Assembly (NCBI RefSeq): GCF_021462225.1 | Contig: NC_061813.1 | Location: forward strand, 21,104,442 to 21,168,441 | Direction: 5' to 3' | Origin: Girardinichthys multiradiatus | Lineage: Eukaryota; Chordata; Actinopteri; Cyprinodontiformes; Goodeidae | Length of the DNA: 64,000 nucleotides | In this document: in pieces, positions 23,252 through 32,109 of the stretch | Layout: each line of letters opens with the position of its first letter | Numbering within the stretch: position 1 is the first letter of the stretch | Position numbers and translations under genes: made by a program | The notes under the pieces: generated by a model | What the model was told of the DNA's origin: nothing | Databases searched by the model: none | What the model saw: only the letters and a program-made list of their open reading frames with translations

Positions 23252-24450
23252 TTACAACATGTCATCATAGTCATCTGCTTTTGGGTCCAGTGATGTGTCG
23301 ACCTGAATCAATGCTGCATACGCAACTGTGACTGATTGAGTTACTATCCTTTTTACCATGCATTTGCAACATGGGATAACACATATTGACAAGGTGCACA
23401 GGATGATCAGGAATGCTGCTATGGCAAATAAGAAAATCTTAACCCAATCCATCCACCCCCCTCGGAGCATCCAGTCTAGCCAAGAGGAGCTGGGAATCGG
23501 GTGGTCGTGTGTCATGACGTTTTGCAGGTTACGCAGGTTATTCAGCGCCCCTGTTATATTTGAGAAAGGTATATTATCTGGGATATATGTGCAACAGGTG
23601 TTATTCAACAAAACGCAAACGCCCCCCGTTGATGCTGTTAGAATATCCAAAGCCATGCGATTCTGAATTATCATGGCTCGCGTAGCGCTCATTTCTGTGT
23701 TTTGGCCCTCTTCTAATATTATAGAGTTATTCAAAAACAGCCCTAATCGGTAGCTTAATGTTTCCACACGCAGCATTAGTTTGCCCACACCTAGCCAAGG
23801 AAGGAGAGATAATGTCACTTTCTCATCTTTTGGCCAAAGCTTAAATTCATCCGGGACATTAGTTCCCTAGATAGGGTCGTGTGGTTTCATTTCTATGTCT
23901 CTCTTTAGCCTTTTGGAGAGGGTGGATATCATCTTTACCTTACTGAGTATTATAGTGTGATCAAATGTGAAAACTGGGGCACATACACCATACCAGCTGG
24001 GTGGAAGTACATAATAAGCATCATTACCACATAATCATGCCACCCCTTCTATCCAGTATGTGCCGTTTCTGGGATTATTCCGGTAAGTATAGAAGTAGTT
24101 ACATTTCGTAGTATTCCCTACAAAATGAGTATGATTCCCTGTAATTTTTTGTCTTATGCAGTGTCGATGGTTTCCGGGGTCTGTTACATGTGCTTTGAAT
24201 GATTGCCCTGTAATGTTGAGAGGTTGCCATTGTTTTCTGCTGCAAGTGCAGTTTTCTGGGTCACAACTATAATTTAATCTCTGGTTACTGAAAGATTGGT
24301 TTGGCATAAGAAATAACTTTTTATTTGTTTATCCTATCAGGCCCACTGATATGGCGCAACTTGTCTCGGTGAGGTTCATAGCTTTGACATATATGGTGGG
24401 GCCTTGGGAATGCATGGGCATTATGGAACACACATAACAATCAGTTTTAT
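23252..24450 (-). pseudogene. env: ERV1 env (SU-TM), three stops
   Basis: The surface part (24450-23900) is cysteine-rich with many N-glycosylation motifs (NQSF, NYSC, NCTC, NITG, NHTH, NTTK, NGTY). A basic cleavage site KRLKR lies near 23905. The membrane-anchored part (23818-23252) contains [16 protein letters not shown], then CX6CC (residues 68, 75 and 76 of that frame). A 23-residue membrane segment (127-149), a CCKC cluster likely to be acylated, and a 39-residue tail with YAAL follow. Env mediates receptor binding and fusion in the family. In-frame stops lie at 24329-24331, 24035-24037 and 23867-23869, so no full product is possible. The 5' limit is uncertain because integrase, which normally overlaps or precedes it, is gone. 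Confidence 0.88.
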
Positions 24451-24468
24451 TTTGAGTCTTAGACGACC

Positions 24469-25407
24469 TTATGACTTGTATAAATTCTTTGGTAATATTG
24501 TCTTATTTTCCAAATGATAAATGTCATCTTTCTTTATGGCCCCTCTATTCAGCCAAGATTTAACTTCTGCAGCTGGTGCAGATTGTTGTGAATCTTTCAG
24601 CACATCTGTATCTATAAATAGGAGATCTGACATTTTCACAGTGAGGGGAAGCCTCGAAGCTATTTTAGCAGAAATATCAGCAAAGGTGTTCCCCTTTGTT
24701 TCCATGGTTTCATTAGATTGATGCGCTTTACATTTACAAAGCGCTATCTTTGCAGGTAGCTGGATAGCTAACAGCAGTCGTTTTAACAGATTAAAATGTG
24801 TCAATTCTGTTCCAGCTGATGTTTTAAACCCTCTATTTTCCCATATTTTGGCAAAATGGTGAACAGAACTGAATACATATTGGCTGTCTGTATAGATGGT
24901 TAGGATTTTTCCTTCATATAATTCACAAGCTCTGATAACAGCATACAGCTCTGCAGTCTGTGCTGAGCATGTGTGGGGCAGGGCCTGTGATTCTATAATT
25001 TTAGTTTCAGTGGTTACTGCATAACCAACTCTGTTTTTTCCATATTCATCTTTTGATGCTGATCCATCTACAAAGATTATTTGTGAGTTTTTCAGAGGGG
25101 TTTGAGAGATATCTTGCCTAGGTTTTGTGTCTTCCTCAATGTTTGTTTTGCAAGAATGTGGTTTCCCATCTTCCGCTGTTGGAATTAACGTGCTAGGGTT
25201 CGGTGGACCACATCTTTGCAGAGTTATATTTGGTTGTGAGAGTAACAATGAGGTTAACGTAATATGTCTTGCATGAGTCAAGAAAGGAAGTGAGGTTTGT
25301 AGCAATACAAGTGACACTGAATGAGGAACTTTCAGTGTGAGCGGGTGGCACAGCACAATTTCAGCTGTCTGTTTCACAGCTTCTGCTGCTGCGGTGCAGT
25401 TCTGCAA
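24469..25407 (-). pseudogene. pol: ERV1 RNase H domain and pol end
   Basis: About 115 residues of connection sequence precede IIFVDGSASKDEYGKNRVGY (first Asp). ELYAVIRACEL (Glu), IYTDSQYVFSSVHH (second Asp) and CKAHQSNET then follow, completing a retroviral RNase H. The frame then gives a short LPKNLYKS tail and stops at 24469. The expected HHCC zinc finger and DD35E core of integrase are not found in any frame before env starts, so a deletion joined pol to env. The frame differs from the upstream RT piece (overlap at 25361-25407), showing a frameshift between them. Confidence 0.88.
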
Positions 25408-26780
25408 TCAATTTGGAAATCCGGATGCCACAGAGTCCAGTTTTTTTAGAATAAAATGCTAAAGGTCTGTTTTTGGAGCCAAATGGTTGGGTTAATACAG
25501 CTTTCATATAACACTTACATGCATCTACACAAAGTGTGAAAGGCTGGCTATAATCCGGCAGAGCTAAGGTGACTGTTGTTTGAAGCAGATTTTTTAGCTC
25601 TGTGAATGCTACTTCTCCTTCCTTAGTCCATGTGATTTTGTCGTTTAATGTCATGTCTTTGCCATAGATCATACATTGCAAAGGTTGTACAATGGCTGCA
25701 TAGTCTGGTAGCCATTCTCTGCAAAAGTTACACAGTCCCAGAAAGGACATCATTTGTTGTTTAGTTCGTGGTTTTGGGGCTTCCTGTATGGCTGTTTTTC
25801 TGCTGTATAGTAGGGAACGGCCATGTTGTGATAACATATGTCCCAAATAAATCACTTTCTCCTTGCAAAACTGCAGTTTATCCCTAGAGGCTTTGTGCCC
25901 CGTCTGGTAGAGATGTTTCAGAACTGTTATGGTAGCTTCCTCACAGTGTTGTCGAGTGTCTGAAGTTATAAGAATATCATCTACATACAACAGGACTTGA
26001 CTATATTCAGGCACCTCACAGGTGCTCATAGAGTATCTTAAGGCTTGTGTATATACATGTGGGCTTTCACTGAAGCCTTGTGGTAGTCTGGTGTAGGTGT
26101 ATTTTTTCCCTTTAAACTGAAAACCAAATAAATGCTGTGACTCTTCATGCAGTGGTACTGTAAAGAAAGCTTTGCTCAGATCTACCACTAATAAATATTT
26201 TTTATCTGGAGTTAATGAATGCAGTAATGTATGTGGATTTGGGACGTCTGGAATCGCATGTCACACTATTTTATTTATCGGTCTAAGATCCTGGACCATC
26301 CTCCACTTTCCTGTGCTGGCTTTCTGCACTGGAAAGATAGGTGTGTTGCATGTAGCATCAGGTGCTTCCCTTAATATTCCTGATTTCAGCATGTCCTGTA
26401 TTACTGGCTTAATACCCTCTTCAGCTTCTGGCTTCAAGGGGTACTGACGAACTACTGGCAGTTCTTCAGATATTAATTTAACTTTATATGGTGGAAACCC
26501 CTTTATAAGTCCTACATCAGTCGATGATTGGGACCACAGTTCAGGTGGGACAGCAGCTAAGGCAGGGTGCCTGTTGCTCTCTTTGCTTTGAGCTAGGCCC
26601 TGTATTTGTCACTTTGCCTCATCCAAATGTGTCTTTGGATGGACTTTGACTATCCACCCTAGAGTGAGTTTCCAGATTCCTGTGTTAGGATCTACTTTCC
26701 AGTCAGAGCTTGTCAATGCCTCATATCTCCCTCTTTCAGCACGCTGTATAAAGTTTTCTAATTTTTCCACTGGCCCCCCA
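25361..26780 (-). pseudogene. pol: ERV1 reverse transcriptase
   Basis: From about 26780 the frame reads an RT N-terminus including CNTPIFPVQKASTGKWRMVQ and DLRPINK. The open part begins at VDLSKAFFTVPLHEE (catalytic Asp), then YTRLPQGFSESPHVY and LLYVDDILIT, whose YVDD box is at 25976-25987. FLGLCNFCREWLPDY marks the thumb/connection. RT copies genomic RNA into DNA. TGA codons interrupt at about 26612 (after HLDEAK) and about 26264 (after INKIV), and a frame change near 26775 separates RT from the protease piece. The antisense plus ORF at 26172 is a shadow. Confidence 0.9.
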
Positions 26781-27384
26781 CAGGTTTAGTTAATGATAGA
26801 TGAGGTGTACTGCCTTTAAACTGTTGGAACTGTTTTCCTGACAGTATGATTGAGGTGGAGGATTTCCTTGTTTTGGGGTCAACATACAGATGCTGTATGG
26901 TAACAGTCTGATTATTTTCTCTGTGAAAAACAGTATCATACTGGTGATCTGGCCCTGCAGTATTTTTGTATCTCATGGTTACATGGAGCTCAGTATCTGG
27001 CATGTACTGTGCCTCCTGGGAGGTTTGTTTTTCTCTGGTTATCCTCAGCAGTTCTCGAGCTGTTGGTGTGGGGCCTAGATCGAGGGACCAGTAATAATGC
27101 GGCTGTGAGAGTTCATTTAGGACTAGGGCCCCTTCTTCCACTACAGCTTTCATATCTGTTTCTGTTGATACTATATTTATATGCAACTTTTGCATAAGAT
27201 CTCTTCCCAACAGGTTTACTGGGCATTTTTGACTTATCAGAATGGGAGCCTGACAAGTAAGTTTGGTGTCAGGTTCTGTTATTGTTACTGGTGCACTTAG
27301 GTAATGTACCTCTGATGTGCCAGCTGCTGATCTAACATGCACTCCGGGTGGAGGTTTAGTTAGCACAGTTCTACATGCCCCTCC
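26758..27384 (-). pseudogene. pro: ERV1 protease remnant without its active-site aspartate
   Basis: The frame carries ACRTVLTKPPPGVHV, which follows the active-site D-S/T-G in family members, and CPVNLLGRDLMQKLHI, the conserved C-terminal strand and helix of retropepsins. About 120 residues leading toward RT come next. Directly upstream the codons read TAGGG and then ACRTVL, so the Asp-Ser/Thr of the active site is absent. The sequence there is the 3' end of the capsid frame. A deletion thus removed nucleocapsid and the protease N-terminus. Retropepsins act as dimers through that Asp, so this copy is inactive. Confidence 0.8.
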
Positions 27385-28774
27385 GCCTGCTGTTTGTCCC
27401 TGAGCGATGCAATGCTATTAAACTGTCTTGCATTCCAAACGTATCTGTCTTCCTAATTTGCTGTGTTTTATGAGCATGCTGCGCATATTCCAAAGCTTGT
27501 GTAACAGTTCCTGTACTTTGATGAACCCAGTGTTTGTCTATATACCGTCTGAGTTCAATTTTAAGGTCTTGCAAAAAGGCTCTCTTCAACTGTTGCTGAT
27601 AGGCTCCTGCCTCTACTTCATCATATGGTATAGCAGAGTTTGCTCTAAAAACACGTCTCATCCTATCCAAGAAATCTTGTGGGTCTTTTTCATCCTTCTG
27701 TTTGCATTGTGAGATTTTACCATAATCTGCTGTCTGTATATAAACTCCTCGAATTCTTTCAAAGAGTAAGCGTAAGGCATCCCTTAAATCTGGTGAATCA
27801 TGTGCTAATGTGTCACCATTGTCGTCGCATCCAGTGAAACCTCCTGCTCCTCTGCACCAGCGATGACCAAACAGCTGGGTAAAACACTGGAGCATCTCTC
27901 TGCCATTAAGATGAAAGCTTCCTCTGAGTTCTGTAATAGCTGCTAGAAACTCCTCTACTCCTTCTTGTATCGATGGGATACCTTTTAAAGCAGCAGTTCT
28001 GTCTTCCTGTGTCCATGGTCTATATACGAGAATAGTTGGCGGCTGTCGATGATTAGCGTCACCTACGTTTGGATTTGCAACCTCAACCAGAGGAAATGTG
28101 TCTCCCTCTAAATTTATTCCAGATGGATGAAATTTCTGTTTGTGAGCCATTAAGGCTTCGCCTGTGTATATGCTTGGAGTAGTTTTCTTTTATTTACTCC
28201 TAGTTCGCACTCCTGTGTCCCACCAGGAATTAGGAGACCAGGACTCACTAGAAGAGCTCTGTTCTTCTGTTTTAAAAGGATTGCTTAATTTTTCTTGCTT
28301 ACTTATAGGAGTTTTAGGAACAGCTACAGCTCCTTCTATCTCTCCTCCAATTTGCTGTGCTGCAGCCGCCTGTCCTGCAGCTGTCTGCACGGCAGGGGGC
28401 TGCGCTCCTCGCTGTCTGGATGCGACCACTGTTTCCTCATGTGGGCGCACCAAGACCGCAGCTGTCAGCTTCTCTTTTCGCTTCTCCTCCTTATCTTGCC
28501 TCTGCATATTTCTTAAATTACTTTGTTCCAGCCATTTGTCTGAGAGTTTATACTCGACCTTTCTCTGTTCCTTTTTAGTTGGTTTCTTGGTTTTCATTAT
28601 TTCTAATTTTAAATCCCCTTGTAATTTTAAGATATCGTTAATATTTAGTTTACCCAAGAAACCATGTTTTTTATTCCATCTATGACAGATCATACCGGCT
28701 CCTTCCACATAATTCTCCATAAATTTTACATCTCCCTCCAAATTATTTTTCTGTTTACTTTGCTTCTTCCCCAT
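27371..28774 (-). pseudogene. gag: ERV1 gag (matrix and capsid), one in-frame stop, NC lost
   Basis: The start MGKKQSKQKNN at 28774 has Gly2, the usual myristoylation acceptor, and a basic patch, as in retroviral matrix. A lysine-rich helix (28480-28620) and an alanine/glutamine linker follow. TAA at 28190-28192 is the only break. The same frame resumes at about 28189 into capsid: RPWTQEDRTAALKGIPSIQE, a helical core, and a major-homology-like stretch DPQDFLDRMRRVF near 27650. Capsid ends at about 27371 with SRRRGM-stop, without the CCHC nucleocapsid knuckle. Gag builds the virion core. Confidence 0.88.
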
Positions 28775-29606
28775 TATGTTTTATGTTAGTTTAATTGTAG
28801 TATGAATATCCCAGATAAAAGGTCGCTGGCATGAGACTTATGGAGAGGACATTAACACGGCCTCCTACTGCGACTAGTCCGCAGCAGTGTTAATTTTCCG
28901 GAATGAAATCCGACCTTAATCTCCAAAGTCACCAGTACGTAGTTTTAATCTGGGCAAAAGAAAACACAGGACTAGCAGAATCCTACTAAGATTCTATTAA
29001 AATGCTCAGTCCTCCATACACACACACAACAACACTCACACAGTTAGTATTGTAACATATTTATGTCCCTTCAGCAATATGTATGGTCGACCTAGCTTAG
29101 TTTATGAGCTCTCTTATTATTCAACATTTAATTTCATTTCTTTACGGCGAAATGTTACCAACCAAATTATCCAGTTCACTTTACGGCGGAACCACCTAGT
29201 CGTTTTTAATCTCCTTACGGCGAGATAACTACCTAAATTTATCGCTATTTCTTTGCTGCGAAATAAAACCTTCCCAATGCAATGTCCTTACGGCGACACA
29301 CTACCAAACGACTTTTAAGTACTTTTCTTCTTTTATTTCTATAGCGCTTACTCTTATCTCATGTACTGTATTTTAAAGCTATCTCACCTCGGAGTTGACT
29401 TCTAGATGACTCTGTCGGACCTCCCAGAGTCACCTGGCATCGAGCAAGATGATAACCCACCAGCCAGATGCGAATGTCACACACCGGGACTTTCAGCCAC
29501 CAGGCCTAGGTGCGGCTGTGCGGCAGCGCTTAACTCGACGTCAGGCTGTTCCCGGAGATCCGCCAGTCACTGCAAAGAAAAATAAGATCAGTTTAGTTCT
29601 TATAAT
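28775..29606 (-). other. ERV1 untranslated leader between primer site and gag
   Basis: This 832-nt leader is long for a simple retrovirus. Besides the five-hairpin array described separately, it holds a tgactct/agagtca stem (29407-29413 with 29426-29432) and a ctgcg/cgcag stem near 28868. Leaders of this kind normally carry the splice donor and packaging and dimerisation signals. The donor was not pinned down. Confidence 0.7.
29135..29298 (-). promoter_or_regulatory. five tandem stem-loops with a shared octaloop (candidate RNA packaging/transport element)
   Basis: In retroviral sense the loops are GCCGTAAG (29287-29294), GCAGCAAA (29252-29259), GCCGTAAG (29214-29221), GCCGTAAA (29180-29187) and GCCGTAAA (29141-29148), each closed by C:G. 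The stems are TGTC/GACA, ATTTC/GAAAT, ATCTC/GAGAT, GTTCC/G(T)GAAC and ATTTC/GAAAT. Loop centres are 34-39 nt apart, and an ACC/GGT triplet recurs beside most stems. Stems differ in sequence yet stay paired while the loop is constant, the pattern expected of selected RNA structure. Function is inferred from position only. Confidence 0.72.
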
Positions 29607-29624
29607 ATCCGGCTCGAAGGACCA
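29607..29624 (-). other. ERV1 primer-binding site, tRNA-Tyr type
   Basis: The plus strand reads atccggctcgaaggacca. As I recall it, this is the acceptor-end sequence of vertebrate tRNA-Tyr including CCA, so the minus strand is its complement. It lies 5 nt inside the LTR end, where minus-strand DNA synthesis begins. Confidence 0.85.
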
Positions 29625-29629
29625 AGTTA

Positions 29630-29954
29630 TGTTAGGTATTATTTAGTCAACTTAGAGGTAAGGAACAACACAGAGTCAGTTTTCACTTGCGGCAAGGGTA
29701 GCTGTGCAGTACAGACTACAAAGTATTAGCACCCCTGTCTCTTTATTTATATATGCTGGTTCACACATAGTTCAACAAACATTCAGGGTGTGTGTGTGTG
29801 TGTCAGAAAGGATTTGGTGCCAGTCCCTAGATGTTGCTGATAAAAGCATAACTCACCCTTCTCTCTTATCTCTTTGTCTATGGCATGTGGGGGAAGAAAG
29901 CACTTAGAGCAGACATGAGTGATAAACAATACAAAAGTTTTAAAAACCCTAACA
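29630..29954 (-). repeat. ERV1 5' LTR
   Basis: The 325-bp LTR has inverted ends TGTTAGG...CCTAACA. A TATATAAATAAA element lies at 29742-29753, about 200 nt from the U3 end, and may serve as TATA box or polyadenylation signal. A (TG)n tract is at 29788-29803. It lacks a ~45-bp stretch present in the 3' copy. Confidence 0.88.
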
Positions 29955-30425
29955 TGAGCCGAAAAGCAAAGCTCTCGATTTACTGGTCGATCTACGTTCC
30001 TACCCTCACCTATGGCCATGAACTTTGGGTCATGACCGAAAGAACGAGATCCCGGATACAAGCGGCTGAAATAAGCTTCCTCCGTAGGGTGGCCGGGCAC
30101 TCCCTTAGAGATAGGGTGAGGAGCTCGACCATCTAGGAGGGGCTCGGAGTAGAGCGCTGCTCTTCCACATCGAGAAGAACCAGTTGAGGTGGCTCAGGCA
30201 TCTATACCGGATGCCTCCTGGACGCCTTCCTCAGGAGGTGTTCCAGGCACGTCCCACCGGGAGGAGGCCCAGGGGACGGCCCAGGACATGCTGGAGGGAC
30301 TATGTCTCACGGCTGGCCTGGGAACGCCTTGGGCTCCCCCCGGAGGAGCTGGAGGAGGTGTCTGGGGAGAGGGAGGTCTGGGCGTCTCTGCTGAGTCTGC
30401 TGCCCCCGCGACCCGGTCACGGATA
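29955..30425 (+). pseudogene. Rex3-type LINE, C-terminal RT end
   Basis: The plus frame begins at MSRKAKLSIYWSIYVPTLTY and runs through WVMTERTRSRIQAAEISFLR, RRVAGHSLRDRVRSS and then, with a frame change near 30136, MRWLRHLYRMPPGRLPQEVF. It continues RPTGRRPRGRPRTCWRDYV and SRLAWERLGLPPEELEEV and ends LLSLLPPRPGHG with TAA. It is clearly the same protein end as the minus-strand copy at 18490-19675, and better preserved here. The catalytic RT motifs are absent: the copy starts abruptly at the ERV1 LTR edge. No long 3' tail follows. Confidence 0.85.
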
Positions 30426-30426
30426 A

Positions 30427-31042
30427 AGTGGGGGGCCTTCTACAGTCAACAACAGCCCGAGACAAAAAAAATCCAAACAAATGCGTATGTACCCCTGGCA
30501 ACACTTCACTCACTGATATTGGCTTTCATTTAGTCATGCTTGGTGAAGCTGTCAAACAGCTTTCTTCCCATTCTTATAATTTTGTAATAATTATATATTC
30601 CACATCACACATTAAAGGTTAGGGAGGGGAACTGAATTAGTGAGCTGACATGTGCAACCTTATGCACATTATCTGTAGCTTATAAACGCCAACTGACAGC
30701 AGAGCGTTGTTATTAAAGATGACAGGATGCTGTTTAATATGCATGGGCTCACTAATCACAGCCCTCTTACTCCAATAATGTGGCCTTGAGAGTGCCATGC
30801 AAATTAAGCGGACTCACCAATGCATGCTTGCGCACACATTTGCTCTTCTAGTTGTCACCTAAACACACAACAGCAAAGTTTGTGTCAGTGTGAAGAACAC
30901 TTGAATAAATCAGAATGGTAGCAGAAAATCTGAGATTTTGTGTTGCTTGTATGTTGTCACAAAAGATTGAACCATCTTTCTTGGCACAGTACTATAAACA
31001 GACAAATCTGCTGGATCCAACAGATGATTCTTGTTTTAGAGT
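30427..31042. other. no gene; candidate regulatory sequence near 30.70-30.86 kb
   Basis: A repeat-free stretch contains an ATGCAAAT octamer (about 30797-30804) and TTTAATATGCAT. It could be a conserved noncoding element, but this rests on composition alone. Confidence 0.3.
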
Positions 31043-32035
31043 ACAATGCTTTGCAAAATGTTCAAACACCTGAAATTACTTCAGATTTTGTTGCGTTACA
31101 GTCATGGTGGTTTTAATGAAACCTTTGAGCAGGCATGATAACCAGTGCAGGCAATGTTTTTCAAGGATTTATTTCTTTCCAGCAATAGAATGTAAAAGTC
31201 CCCAGCAGAAACCAGGAATAATGTTTGAGCAGCCACTAGGAGAAGAGACAACTGTTAGGGTGGTTGGAAACAGAGATGAGATAGTAAATGTTTCTTTGAG
31301 AGCTGAGTTTACTGTTAAGATGAGCAAAATGAACATCAGAGGAAGACAAGTTAATCCACAGAACTGAGTTTGACAGGTGATTAGTGTAATGATGATGAAG
31401 GTTCTGTTCTTTTACTGCCTGGAGGAGTCCGGCAACCTGCAGAGCACGCGAGGGTGGACAGGCAGGTGAGCGACAGGTAGATGGGCATTCAGGTAAGCGT
31501 AGTCCCGTAAAGCAAGGGAGAGGATCCAGGAAGAAATTCTAATGCTTGGTTGTTGTAGATCAATCTCTGAGCCAGAGTTCTCCAGGGAAACAACATCAAG
31601 TTTTGTGTCCAAAAAGGGGAAGACAACAAGGAGTCAATCGAGGAACAGAGAACCAAAGGCAAGAAAGAGTGAGCCTGATTACCACTCATGTGAAGAAACA
31701 ATTTGGCATCTGTGTCCTGCTCCGGATTACCTTTTGAAGGCCTTCCTGATGAGCCTAATGAGCTGAGGAGGCTGCACCTGTCAGTCGCACCCTGCAACAG
31801 AATGGGAAGGAGAAACACCCAGACAGCCTGTGCAGAGTTCTGGATATGACAGTTACAACCACAAATATCAATGTATTTTGCTGAGATTTTATGCGGCAGA
31901 CCAACACAAAGTAGTTTATAATGTCACAATGTGGAAGGAAAACGTGTTTTCAAATAAAAATATGAAAATTATGATGAGTGTTTGTATTTAGTCCACTTTA
32001 CACTAATACCCCTAAATAAAAACCAAAGAAACCAA
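31043..32035. mobile_element. Tc1-type terminal region, split by an insertion
   Basis: 31043-31099 (atgctttgcaaaatgttcaa ... gttgcgttac) and 31852-32035 (gttacaaccacaaatatcaa ... gaccaacacaaagtagt) are consecutive parts of one common fish Tc1 end. They are separated by the LTR-like insertion at 31100-31851. No transposase follows. Confidence 0.65.
31100..31851 (-). mobile_element. solo-LTR-like insertion with 5-bp target duplication
   Basis: On the minus strand it starts TGTCATATCC and ends CCACCATGACT, near-inverted ends. GTTAC flanks it on both sides (31095-31099, 31852-31856), and the interrupted Tc1 sequence reads through when it is removed. An aataaatcc motif lies near the 3' part. It has no coding capacity. 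Confidence 0.6.
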
Positions 32036-32109
32036 TTGCCTTCAGAGGAGATAAATAGTAAATAGTGTCTGTTTGTATGTAATGTAAACATAGTTTTACT
32101 ACAGCTTTC

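Larger units (their letters stand above)
22681..29954 (-). mobile_element. ERV1: endogenous retrovirus, env-bearing, integrase-less
   Basis: Going leftwards on the minus strand the order is 5' LTR, tRNA-Tyr-type primer site, long leader, gag, protease remnant, RT, RNase H, env, polypurine tract and partial 3' LTR. TM has a CX6CC motif, as in gamma- and epsilon-type retroviruses. The integrase domain is wholly missing and every gene is interrupted. It is a germline fossil with no intact retroviral gene. Confidence 0.92.

Noticed and set aside
29135..29298. CRISPR array
   Set aside because: The regularly spaced units are hairpins with variable stems in a eukaryotic retroviral leader; there are no identical repeats with unique spacers and no cas genes.
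22681..29954. ERV1 as a complete provirus
   Set aside because: Integrase, nucleocapsid, the protease active site and half of the 3' LTR are missing.
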